In this document: positions 47,714 through 57,690 of the stretch, in pieces | Position numbering within the stretch: the stretch's first letter is position 1 | Layout: each line of letters opens with the position of its first letter | Source: Sophora flavescens | Lineage: Eukaryota > Streptophyta > Magnoliopsida > Fabales > Fabaceae | DNA: 64,000 nucleotides | Direction: 5' to 3' | Assembly: GCA_030762895.1 (NCBI GenBank) | Contig: CM061062.1 | Location: forward strand, 8,273,293-8,337,292 | Position numbers and translations under genes: made by a program | Notes under the pieces: model-generated | Databases searched by the model: none | What the model saw: only the letters and a program-made list of their open reading frames with translations | Told to the model about the DNA's origin: nothing

Positions 47714-48980
47714 ATTCATGTATGTTTAATCCTAAAGGGATTGTTTGTTTATGTTAGTTTTAACATGTGGCATTAGAGACTTAGATGCGTGATTTAGAAT
47801 AAAATCAAGTATGTGAATTTCGATGAACATGAATATGTTTGATTTATTATGCATGCAAGTATGTTGCTCTATTTTAATAGAATGGTCTATTATATGAATG
47901 ATTTTATCATGTGCATGCATTAATGAATTTGATCCATGTAAGAACCAATTATTTTAGAGTAGACAACAATCTTATAATATGATTTCATGATTTTGTAAAC
48001 ATAAGATGAAAATTGTCTCTTACTTCTTTAGGAACTAGAAATATTTTGAATGTGTTTTGAAGTGTTCTAAGTTATTAAATTGGACATGGGTGTTCATGAA
48101 GAAATGTTATAGAAAATTGAAAATGATTGGATCATTGTTTTGTTTATTTTCTATAATGAAAATCATTTAGATTTATCATAGAACATGTTTGTACATGAAT
48201 CCAAAACTTAGAGATGATATATCAACAAAAGAAGTTTAAACTTGGGTAGAATGACAAAAAATGGTTATGATTCGTATGAACCCGGTTCCCTGCCAAAACG
48301 GGTATTTTGACCCGATTAGTGGTAGGAGATGACACCCAGAAGGTGCACTTTAATGGAAGATTGCGTCTTGGTTAAAGTTTAAATATATAAACGATTCAAA
48401 TTAAGTACCATTCGATTTGTCGGTCTGGTGGTTCAACGCTGATCAGTTTTCCTGCACGGCTCAAGTTCGATTCTTAGCAGATGAGGTTTTGAACATTTTG
48501 TTTTAAACAAAATGGTTTAATTTTAAAAAATTGCATCCGTTGGGGTTTGAAGCCGCAACGCATCGAGAAGAGTTAAGCGTACTTACCACCAGGCCAGGGT
48601 TCAATATTTAATTCTTAATTCGTTAATATTTTATATGTATCTTGAATACTTGGTTAATATGTTCTCTTCCATACATGATTTAAAATTATTATGAATTCTT
48701 GTTAGTAAGTTAAGGAAATGATTTTCGAGACTGTGAAAGTATTCTTAATTACCCATTATTTGTGATGCTTATATATGTTATTATATAGTGGGGTAAATTG
48801 AAGTTGTTTGTCATTAAAAATTCATTAAATGCTTTAGGAGGTATATGAGATAAGAAGAATTTTATAACCCTAGTTACTATGAGTCTACTAGAATAGTTGA
48901 CCAAACAACTGAATCTTATTTCCCATAACAAAATAGCATAGTTGAAAAGAAAATTACGATATAAAAGAAATGGTTAAAGC
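47714..48980. other. Non-coding insert region of the copia element with two tRNA-like modules
   Basis: No copia domain can be read here. Two tRNA-like segments are visible. One on the + strand near 48420-48480 has GGTCTGGTGGTTCAACGC then AAGTTCGATTC. One on the minus strand near 48600-48540 has TGGCCTGGTGGTAAG then GGCTTCAAACCCC. The remainder is AT-rich and unassigned. Confidence 0.45.
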
Positions 48981-49310
48981 CATGATATCCTATGATGATA
49001 TAGCAAAATGATATTGGGAAGAAGCCATGTCGAAGGCTTGTTAGATATTAAATAGAGTTTTAAACAATGAACAAGATGACCCCATATGAGCTTTGAAAAA
49101 TAGAAATTCCATTCTCAAAATTTTCAAAGTTTGAGGTTGTAAGGCAATAGTAAAAGTTCTTGAACCAAAAGAAAGAAATTAGGTGAAAGGGGAATTGAAT
49201 GTGTGTTCCCGGGCTAAGCTAAGATTAGCAAAGCATATAGATTCATGGTTATGGAATCTAGTGACTCATCCTATTACTAACAGTGATTGAGTTTGGGGAT
49301 TTAACATTCA
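48981..49310 (+). pseudogene. Copia integrase C-terminal remnant
   Basis: A stop-riddled frame still shows KAC-ILNRV, then ALKNRNSILKIFKV-GCKA and VKVLEPKE, and later HIDSWL, matching the region after the integrase core in plant copia Pol (the GKKPS-HLKVFGC...PK motif order). It has several stops. Confidence 0.7.
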
Positions 49311-49589
49311 AGAAGATACATTTAACTCAATTCCAAGTCACAAGAGTAATGTTCATAGTAATGCACATGATCCGAAAAGCAATGTGTCTAATAAAGATAC
49401 TTTGGTGGGTTTAGAACTTAGGAGAAGTCAGAGAGCTAAAAAAAATGAGAAAACGTAGATGCCAAGGTTTTTAATGTTCCGTGTTGGAGGAACAAGAGAG
49501 TCCATAGACATATATGAACCAATATATATGTTAGTTTATAGAAAGTGATCCATAGACATTTGAAGAGACAATGAAGTCTCTATATCTTA

Positions 49590-50674
49590 CTTTATAGAAG
49601 GAAGCTATACAAGAGGAAATGGATTCGATAAATGGGGAATAAACGTGAAAATTAGTAGACTTCCCGCCTGGTTCCAAACCAATAGGTTGTAAAAGGATTT
49701 TCAAAAGAAAAATGAAGGTAGATGGAACCATTGAAAAGTTTAAGGCAAGACTAGTTGATAAGGGATTTACACAAAAGGAGGGCATTGACTATTTTGATAC
49801 ATATGCACATGTGGCAAGAATTGCTTCAGTTAGAGTGCTATTGGCACTTGGATTCATCTATAAGTTTGTATTCCATCAATTGGATATGAAAATGCCATTC
49901 CTGAATGGGGAATTAGATGAAGAGGTGTATATGACACAACTTGACGGATTTGTGGTTAATAGTCAAGAAAAGAAAGTGTGTAAATTGAATAAGTCGGTGT
50001 ATGGACTAGAATAAGATCCTAAGCGATAGGATCAAAAGATTGGTCAAGTTGTGCTACCTAATGGATATAAAATAAATAAATCTGACAAGGGTATTTATAG
50101 TAAATTCCATGGAGGAAAAGGTGTCATGATTTGTTTATATGTTGATGATATATATGTTGATGATATATTAATATTTGATACTGATCTGGATTAGATAGAA
50201 GAAACTGAGAGGTTCTTATCTAGAAATTTTGACATGAAAGGCTTAGGGGTAGCTGATGTGATTCTAGGAAATAGAATAATATGAGATGGTGAGAATGTAG
50301 GTTTACCCCTATCTCACTATGTATAAAAGATATTAAAGAAATTTAATCACTTTGATTGTCAACCTATCACTACTCCCTATGATCATAGCATTACTTTAGT
50401 ACCAAACAAAGGTAGTCTAGTAGCACAACTTGAATACTCAAAAGTAATTGGATATTTAATGTATGCCATGACATGTACCCAGTCAAACATTGTATATGTT
50501 GTAGGGAGACTAAGTAGGTATACAGGTAATCCAAGCAAAGACCATTGATATATTGTCCGAAGAGTATTGAAATACTCGAGGGGGGCAATGAACTATAGTT
50601 TACACTCTAATGGTTATCCTTTGGTATTAGAAGAATACACAGATGCCAATTGGGTGAATTATACAGAAGACCAT
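49590..50674 (+). pseudogene. Copia reverse transcriptase / RNase H start, decayed
   Basis: PPGSKPIGCKRIFKRKMKVD, ARLVDKGFTQKEGIDY, FHQLDMKMPFLNGELDEEVY, and KLNKSVYGLE are copia RT motifs; the part at 49712-50014 is open. The catalytic YVDD follows at 50137-50150 and is duplicated by an exact 15-bp tandem repeat (50136-50150 and 50151-50165). RT continues through GYLMYAMTCTQSNIVYVVG to RNase H (YTDANWVNYTEDH), where the Athila-like insertion starts. Multiple stops. Confidence 0.88.
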
Positions 50675-51085
50675 TGCAGGGAATATCAAATCATCAACTT
50701 GCACTAGCACATCCTCTACCATTCCCATGGGTCGGGCACTGGTCCTGTTGGCCAACTGGATGGTAAGACCTGTGTACTGCAATGGCCCAAGATCAAGGTT
50801 GTTAAAGATGGAGGTAGGCATGACATTGATTGATGCTCCCAAGTCCAACATGCAGTTTTCAAACTTCCTGTCCCCAATAGTGCACGGGATGGTGAATGTG
50901 CCTGGGTCCTTGCACTTTTGTGGCAGTGCCTGAGTAGGGGTTAAACCAACAACTCTTTCTGGCTTAGACTGGATAAGCGCTGAGACATTCATTCCCAAGT
51001 CAACCCTCTCATTAGTCTTCATCTTCCTCTTGTTGGTGCATAGATCCTTCAAAAATTTGGCATATCTGGGCACTTGCTTGATCAC
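50675..51085 (-). pseudogene. Athila-like aspartic protease, truncated
   Basis: Frame VIKQVPRYAKFLKDLCTNKR ... CTIGDRKFENCMLDLGAS ... VMPTSIF, with the retropepsin active site as DLGAS. It is one frame off gag: near 51090-51100 the gag frame switches, so a single indel separates the two. It ends at the element border after DLIFPA. The residues beyond, to 50627, are read through into copia DNA and are not part of it. Confidence 0.85.
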
Positions 51086-52628
51086 ATCTAGGAGAGGAAT
51101 ATTTACTGACTACTTTTCTGAAAACATCAAGAATCTCCTTCTCCTTTTTTTCACCACCAATCTTCTTATTATTCTGCAATCTATGTGGGAATGGAATGGG
51201 TGGTCTATACACTTTCTCAGCTTCAACTTCAACCATAGGCTCAGGGGTAACCTCAACAGTAGGCTCAGGAGTTACCTCAATAGTTTCTTCATCCTTTCCA
51301 GAGGTGGCCTCAACAACTTTTCCCGATCTCAGAGATATGGCACTCACATTAGGGTTGGAGGCATTGGGATTTATCACTGGCTGTGCTGGCAGCTGGGTTG
51401 TTCTTTGAGCTTGCTTTATGTTATTTATGTCTGTGGCCATCTGTCCAATCTGTGTCCTCAAATCTTGAATACTAGCACTTGTTTGTTGCTGATACTGTCC
51501 CATTTGCTGCTGGAAAAGTGTAGTCATTTGTGCATTCATCTGTGAAGTCAATTGTGAAGTCATTTGCTTGAACATGTCTTCCATTGAAGGTCCAGAAGGT
51601 GCAGAAGTGGCCACTGGAGGAGGATTCTGAGGTGCCATCGGTCGCTGTTGGGATGAGTTCCCATACCGCAGATTAGGATGATTACTCCAGCTGGGATGAT
51701 ACCTATTTGTTGAGAGGTCTGGAGTGCTGTATCTGTTCTGGTTATTGCCTTGATTATACGGATGGACTGCAAAGGCTTGAGGTGATTCAGTAACTGATCC
51801 TCCTTGCAAAATGGGGCATGCTTCATATGGGTGCTCAGGAGAACTGCACATGCCACACAACACCGCAGGCTGAACCCTATCCATTGCCAATTTCTCTACC
51901 AAAGAAGTGAGCCTATCAATTCTATCATCACGGACATGGTTGGAAGAAGAAGTGTGGACCTCATGTACACCTCTAGTATCAACAGAATTTCTTCTGGTAG
52001 TGAATTGCTGGGAATTCAGTGACATGTTCTCAATGAGTTGCTTGGCAGCAGATGGAGTCTTGTCAACCAACGCTCCCCCACTAGCAGCATCCAAAATATT
52101 CCTATCCATCGGCAGTAGCCCTTCATAAAAGTACTGGATGAGGAGCTGTTCAGAAATCTGATGCTGGGGGCAACTGGATGTCAACTGCTTGAACCTCTCC
52201 CAATATTCAGCTAGCGACTCATTTCCTTGCCTAATGCCACAGATTTCTTTCCTGATTGAGGCGGCTCTGGAGGCAGGAAAATATTTCTCTAGGAAGAGCT
52301 TCTTCAAGTCGTTCCATGTGGTAATGGAGTTCGGCTCAAGGTATAATAGCCAATCTTTTGCAGCTCCCTGGAGTGAGAACGGAAAAGCCTTCAACTTGAT
52401 ATGATCCTCAGTTACTCCTTCTGGCCTCAAAGTTGTGGAGCAGACAACCTGGAATTCCTTGAGATGCTTGTGTGGATCTTCACCTGCAAGACCATTAAAT
52501 CTTGGCAACAAATGGATTAGCCCAAATTTTAATTCAAAAGGAGTGTCAGCACCAGGATATGCAATGCACAAACCATTGTAATTCACATCAGGGGCAACAA
52601 GCTGCCTCAATGTCCTTTGGTCTCCCAT
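51086..52628 (-). pseudogene. Athila-like Gag
   Basis: A long open frame (51012-52700, 562 codons), with a likely start at MGDQRTLRQL (52628) since no ATG lies further upstream in frame. It has the retrotransposon gag core (LKAFPFSLQGAAKDWLLYL, WNDLKKLFLEKYFP, ESLAEYWERFKQL, CPQHQISEQLLIQYFYEGL), then a zinc knuckle CGMCSSPEHPYEAC (CX2CX4HX4C), and a Gln-rich coiled tail. Gag packs element RNA in cytoplasmic particles. The frame is intact up to the indel before the protease; the final residues of the open frame are out of phase. Confidence 0.88.
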
Positions 52629-52830
52629 GTTTTCAAAAACAGACTTGGAATTAGAATCACTACTAGAACTAGCCCGAAATTCTCTACGGAGTGTATGCAA
52701 TGTTCTTTCTATCTCAAGATCAAATTCACACAGTTCAGGGCAGTTAGATCTAGTAGCCAGACTAATTTAAAAAAAACAAAAATAAAAAAAGAAAAACAGA
52801 AAATAAAATGCGAAAATAACAAAACAAGAG

Positions 52831-52849
52831 TCCCTTAAGAACGGCGCCA
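52831..52849 (-). promoter_or_regulatory. Primer binding site of the Athila-like element (tRNA-Asp-like)
   Basis: The minus strand reads TGGCGCCGTTCTTAAGGGA, 5 bases after the LTR end TGACCA. TGGCGCCGTT matches the start of the tRNA-Asp primer site used by Athila/Calypso elements; the second half differs. Confidence 0.7.
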
Positions 52850-52854
52850 ATTTT

Positions 52855-54204
52855 TGGTCACACTCACAGCACGCGCCAAAAAGGACGAGCGGGTTTTAAA
52901 AATGTAGTTTATGGCGACAACTCGGATGTCATTCTCAAGGACTCTTAAAGTGTTATTTTCCACTAAAATAAGTTTTTTTGGGGGGGGTTTGGATTGAGAT
53001 GCAATCAAAGAAAACAGAATAATAAAAACAGAGCAATTGAAAACAGGCAGTTCAAAGAGGTTATCAAATGGCCAAAAACAGATTGATCTATTGTTCTCAA
53101 TTTCCTAACTATCATAGGTTCATGCAATTTCCAAGCCCTAAGCAGATTCTAATCCCCTCCCGGTTGTAGCAACAATTTACAAGCGAAACCACTACTACAA
53201 ATACATGTCCCTATTCCCGAATTAAGCAAACGGGGTTAAGCCCTTCGTGAACTAAGCGAACACGAAATGTACACACGCAAATTAAGCAGATGCGATTAAT
53301 TATAGGAACATGATATCACCGGAAATAAATCAACACAATACAGTATACTCCTGAATTAAGCAAACAGAAATATAAAGCATGGCATTGAAGAGGGAAAAGC
53401 ATACAAAACAGGGAAATACAAGAACCTCAAGTGTATGGAAATCAATTACAATAGATCAATCCTAGAAACTTAGTTCTCCATAACAAAAACGAAAACACAC
53501 ACAGAGAAGAAATGTAAAACAGAAAAATGGAGAAGCCAAAAGTCTTTACAAACTGTTCAGAACATCAATTTATACTAGTAAGAAATTAAGCTTATTCGCG
53601 AGGCGAAGCCTCTCTCGCGACGCGATTCTTGTGAACAGCCTGCACCCTTTGGTATTCTCACGAAGCGAACAATCCTTCGCGAGGCGAGGAACTGAAGAGT
53701 CTTCTTGTCACGCCCGTTATGGACATCAGGGGCCAACCGTGATGCTCTCTGACTTCCAGGCTCGCGAGGCGAATGGATGCTCGCAAGGCGAGACTCTTCA
53801 ACTTCAAAACTGCCACGGCCGTGACCTTCAACACAGGCAAGCCGTGATCGTCTCTGACTTTTCAGGGTTGCAAGACTCGCGGGGCGAGACCTTCTTCGCG
53901 GGGCGAACCAGAGACCTTGCATTTTCTTGGAACAGTCAGGCTTCGGGGTAGCGTGGCGAGTATAGCTTTCGCGGGGCGAATCCCCTGTTCTTTATTCTCT
54001 CAACTTCTACTTAACCTGAAAACAAGGAAATAACCATAAGTATATTATTTTGACTCAAAACTAGCTAAATTAACCTAAAACTACTCTAGAGACTCAAAAC
54101 CTTGCTTGAGGACAATCTAATCTAATTTGGGTGAAAATAGGATATAATTTGCACAAAACCCTGGTCATACTAGCCATAAAACTAGATGAGCCAGAGGCTT
54201 ATCA
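52855..54204 (-). repeat. Single 5' LTR of the Athila-like element (1350 bp)
   Basis: The minus strand starts TGATAAGCC and ends GTGACCA. It contains an array of imperfect palindromes of the type TTCGCCTCGCGAA (about 53590-53980) with interspersed CACGGCCGTG-like motifs, directly upstream of a TATA box (TATAAATT, 53574-53567). Confidence 0.82.
53567..53574 (-). promoter_or_regulatory. TATA box of the Athila-like LTR
   Basis: TATAAATT on the minus strand, about 20 bases downstream of the last palindrome of the array, in the position expected for the U3/R border. Confidence 0.6.
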
Positions 54205-54622
54205 ACCATGCTTTAACAAGCAGTTGGGTCTTAGCCCTTGGTGGGGGTGTTATTTCTCTGGGATCCAAGAAACAAAGTTACATTGCCAATTCCACCATAG
54301 CTGCAGAATTCGTAGTATTGAAAGTAGGTAACAAATACATTGAATGGCTTAGAAACTTTTTGTATAAGATACCAATTTTAATGGCACCAATATCTATACA
54401 ATGGGATAGTATTGAACACTATCAAGGGCAAATATCCCGGTTCATAATGGAAAGTCCAGGAACATTGGGCTGAGACATAGTTATGTCAAGGAACTAATTG
54501 CAAATGGAGTAATATCTAGGGTCTTTATAAGACAGAAAGAAATCTTGCATCCTTTGACGAAAGGACTGACAAGTGATATGATATGGAAAACATCATCAGG
54601 GATGGAACAAGCCCATATCTAA
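54205..54622 (+). pseudogene. Copia RNase H, 3' part
   Basis: Resumes copia after the Athila-like insert: SSWVLALGGGVISLGSKKQS, NSTIAAEFVVL, EWLRNFLYKIPIL, then in a shifted frame RHSYVKELIANGVIS and LHPLTKGLTSDM, the normal copia Pol ending, with stop at 54620. At least one frameshift near 54410. Confidence 0.85.
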
Positions 54623-55233
54623 ATGATCACCAATGGTGGAAACCCGACTCACACTTGAGTAGAATCAAGTCTTGAGTTCAATGGGCCAAAGTACACTATC
54701 AGAGTGATTGCAAGTACTTGATGAATAGATACATCCCAAGGTTTAAAAGTACTTGGATACCATAAGGACATAAAAGGAAAAGGGTAAGCTTTTGCTCTCA
54801 ACGGACCTATAGCATATATGTGCTGAGGTGCCCAACTTATGGGGGTGATTTTGGTAAAGTCCACCTATATGAGAGTGAAGTGGGGCCGCTTCTTGGAGTT
54901 AAAGGGCTTGACTCTGTAAGCTCTCATGAAAAGGATACACGACACAAGGCCTTACCAAATATGTCATACTAACACGTCGTTCAATGGTACCGAGATTTCA
55001 TGTGTAAGTCATGCACGCTTGTTCTAATGAATATTTGGTTCAAAGCTTGTCTACCACTTTATTCGGGGATGAGATAAACCCATGGCTTACTAAGCAAAGG
55101 TTCAAATCCCCAAGATACCTTTGTTTGAAAGCATGCGATTTCATCAATTGATGTGTTGTTCTGGTGGCATGTGCTTCCTTGAAGTAAAGGAAGGGTTACG
55201 AGTTCAAATCCCTGTTAAGGCTGTCAAAAACAC
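54623..55233 (+). other. Copia 3' untranslated region with two further tRNA-like B boxes
   Basis: Non-coding. GGTTCAAATCCCC near 55105 and GAGTTCAAATCCC near 55200 are B-box-like. The second is preceded by TGGTGGCATGTGC and a pairable CTTCC...GGAAG arm (55165-55190). A 20-bp tandem repeat, CTGTTAAGGCTGTCAAAAAC, occurs at about 55212-55252 next to the LTR start. Confidence 0.4.
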
Positions 55234-55603
55234 TGTTAAGGCTGTCAAAAACTAATAGTTGCATCTAGCGGGATTTGAACCGTTAACACAAGATTAAAGT
55301 ACAACAGTGCCAATCGCTAGGCCACCACATGAAATATGTAAATTGTTACCGGTTGATAATATTTAATATTATGTTCGGTTGCATTGCCTAATTCAAAACT
55401 CTTGGAGAGTTGTTTTCCTTAACCAAAGGTCATGAGTTGGTCTATAAATAGAACCACTCTGCATGCAGGAAAGGCATCCGAATTTGATTTAGCCTTCTCT
55501 ATTCCAAATCACTTCCTTTCTTCCCTTAATGTGTAGAGAGATTTAAGGAAACTATTATTCTGTAAAATGTCATTGATGATACGTTTGGTTTAGGGTGTGC
55601 AAA
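55234..55603 (+). repeat. Right LTR of the copia element, first part
   Basis: Aligns with the left LTR from GGGATTTGAACCG (55270), including the minus-strand tRNA-like segment. It is interrupted after GCAAA (55599-55603). Confidence 0.78.
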
Positions 55604-55829
55604 TGATTTGTGTGATTTCACCTCATATTCTATGTACATTTCTGCATGCATTTGCATATAGTTTAGGCCAATTTAGTTTGATTTTTGTTAGTTTCTACCT
55701 TGGAACGGGTAAGGTGGTTTCGTGATGCTGTTTTGCAGAAATTAAGGATAAAATGCTCAGGATCAGCCATGATGGATCTTGGATGAAGATAGAGCTTGGA
55801 AAGTGAAGAAAATGAGCCAAACAGAGTCA

Positions 55830-55985
55830 TCACGGCCATGATCAAGCAGAGCAGAAGGCAAAAGTCAGAAGCTGTCACGGCCTAGCCGTGATCCCCATCA
55901 CGGCCGTGACAGGCCAACTAAACCAGACCCTCAACAGGCAGAACTGATCACGGCCTAGCCGTGATGAGCATCACGGCCGTGACGC
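55830..55985. repeat. Palindrome array CACGGCCGTG / CACGGCCTAGCCGTG in U3
   Basis: Two pairs of TCACGGCCTAGCCGTGAT followed by ATCACGGCCGTGAC, plus a decayed copy (ATCACGGCCATGAT). All end within about 15 bp of the TATA box. The array in the other LTR (59674-59920) is longer. Confidence 0.85.
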
Positions 55986-55995
55986 GCGTATGATC

Positions 55996-56003
55996 TATAA
56001 ATA
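55996..56003 (+). promoter_or_regulatory. TATA box of the non-autonomous element 5' LTR
   Basis: TATAAATA, repeated in the 3' LTR at 59931-59938, just downstream of the palindrome array. Confidence 0.7.
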
Positions 56004-56917
56004 GGAGCGCAGAACAGAGTCCAGAGAGTGCTGAGACACAGACACAGACAGAAAAAGGGATTTTTAACCTAGGAACACTTTCACCCTAGGGAGACTCTTG
56101 GGATACAAAAAGGGGCGTCTTCTCTCTGAGCCAGGGGCTGCGGTGACGGCTGTGGAAACCTTCCATGGAGTTTCTCCTCTCTCTTGTCTCTATTTTCCTG
56201 GTTTTGGCTTTCTCTGTTATCATGAGTAGTTAATTCCCTTTTTGTTGGGATTAGATGTAGCTAAATTGAATATCATGTAATTGCTTTGATTTATCAATCT
56301 GTGTTTATGTTTCTCTATCTGTGTTTAATTCCTATGCTTAATGCTTTTTGTGGTTTGGCCATCCATGAATTGATTCTGAGATTTGATTTGCAATTGGGAT
56401 GTTCTTATCAATTCTTGATCAGGAATTAATCACCTAGTAAACCTTGCATCTAGGAATGGGGTTTGGTTTATTAGTAATCGTGTAATCCTTACTCTTAATG
56501 CAAATTCACTAATTAGGCCACCTAAGGAATTAGGGTCTATTAGGGGATTTAGGCTCTTGTCATCTAAGGAATTAGGGCTTGAGTAATCTCGTGGGTTGAT
56601 TTTAATATTTGAAGCATAAACTGGATTGGTGGTCTTAGTATTGCATGAGGCAAGGGTTTGGTGAAGTTTAATCCCAACACCTCTTTCTGCATTCCAAGTG
56701 TTTGATAAAACTCCCCAAAAAGACCAAAAATATTTTATTACTTTTGTTGCTTTATTTTATGTTTTGATTTCTCTTCATACCATAGTTTAGTCTAGATAGT
56801 TGTTTGACTTGTGAATTAAGAATTGGCAACTGATCCTCGTGGGAACGATATCGGTCTCACCACCATATTACTTGTACGACTGGTTATACTTGCCCTAAAA
56901 ATTCGTCAACAAGTTTT

Positions 56918-56935
56918 TGGCACCGTTGCCAGGGA
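56918..56935 (+). promoter_or_regulatory. Primer binding site of the non-autonomous element
   Basis: TGGCACCGTTGCCAGGGA, 6 bases after the LTR. It differs from the tRNA-Asp type site TGGCGCCGTTGCCGGGGA at two positions. Confidence 0.8.
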
Positions 56936-57051
56936 TTGGTTTTGCCAATATCATTAGTAACAAAGTAGACAACTACTTTAGACATTTTTTTTATATTTAT
57001 TTTTTTGTATATATTTGATTTTTTCTTTTGATTTTTGTTTATGCAAGGTGG

Positions 57052-57690
57052 ATGAAATTCATGGACAACTATTACTATCCATCTGATGAGGAAGCCTCAA
57101 GTCACACTTTGGAGAACAACTGGTGTTGGGGAGACTATTTAGATTTTGGAAAGTATGATATCCCAGCACAAGTTGATTGTATGACGGGTAGGCTTGTATA
57201 TAATTTCTCCAAGGAGGAATGGGAAACCTTTTGTTCTTATTTACCACCTCCACCACCATGTTTACAAGCGATTCCTGAAGAGCCACGTGAAGCAGAATTT
57301 GAGCAGAATATGGTTGTGGGGATGGATCAAAATGAAGATTAAGTGGTGGTGGTAGACGAGCCACAAGAAGAGGAATTACCTTGCACAAATCCTTTGGAAA
57401 GAACAAGTGAGGAGGCAAGTCAATTGGAAAACAGTCACTCCACCATGCTTGCTGAGAAATCTGAATTTGCTGCATTAGATAAATATGTTGGCCTACATGC
57501 ATGTGTGGACACTGCAAAGTTAGTCCCTTCCACTTGTCTGTTAAATTTCTTGGTGAAAATACCATTTGACCCGGGCGGAAGTGAGTTCGTTATTGTACTT
57601 AAAGAGGTCAATGGAGTTTTCACACACTGGCTAGGAGGAATTAAGGGTGGAGTCATATTGCTTCTGCAATCACCACCTCACAAGCTATAG
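57052..57690 (+). pseudogene. Unrecognised ORF carried by the non-autonomous element
   Basis: A reading frame of about 212 codons from ATG 57052 (MKFMDNYYYPSDEEA) to 57690, with one in-frame TAA at 57340-57342. It is acidic, with an aromatic N-terminus (NNWCWGDYLDFGKYDIP), a Pro stretch (LPPPPP) and a C-terminal part with FVIVLKEVNGVFTHWLGGIK. It is not a Gag, protease or RT that I recognise, and no zinc knuckle or catalytic motif is visible. An unframeshifted frame on both sides of the single stop suggests it was coding until recently, or that the stop is recent. Function unknown. Confidence 0.5.

Larger units (their letters stand above)
50675..54204 (-). mobile_element. One-LTR Athila-like gypsy element (gag-protease), inserted in copia RNase H
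   Basis: Flanked by ACCAT (50670-50674 and 54205-54209), and removing the insert plus one ACCAT gives a continuous copia frame (TEDH then ALTSSWVLALGGG). The minus-strand order is LTR (54204-52855), tRNA-Asp-like primer site (52849), gag, then protease, which breaks off at the left border inside the coding sequence (minus-strand end CCCTGCA). There is no second LTR and no RT or integrase. Gag type and primer site fit the Athila/Calypso group. Confidence 0.85.
55604..56911 (+). repeat. 5' LTR of the non-autonomous element (1308 bp)
   Basis: TGATTTG ... TCGTCAACA. Holds palindromes of the CACGGCCGTG type (about 55830-55985) followed by a TATA box at 55996. Closely similar to the 3' LTR, which has additional palindrome units. 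Confidence 0.9.

Noticed and set aside
50627..50674. Extension of the protease frame to 50627
   Set aside because: The last 16 or so codons are copia RNase H DNA read backwards beyond the insertion border.
51030..51545. Frame of 171 codons on the + strand
   Set aside because: Mirror frame of the Athila-like gag gene on the minus strand.
53575..53922. Frames rich in Arg/Ser/Ala on both strands of the Athila-like LTR
   Set aside because: They are translations of the palindrome array in the LTR promoter and carry no domain.
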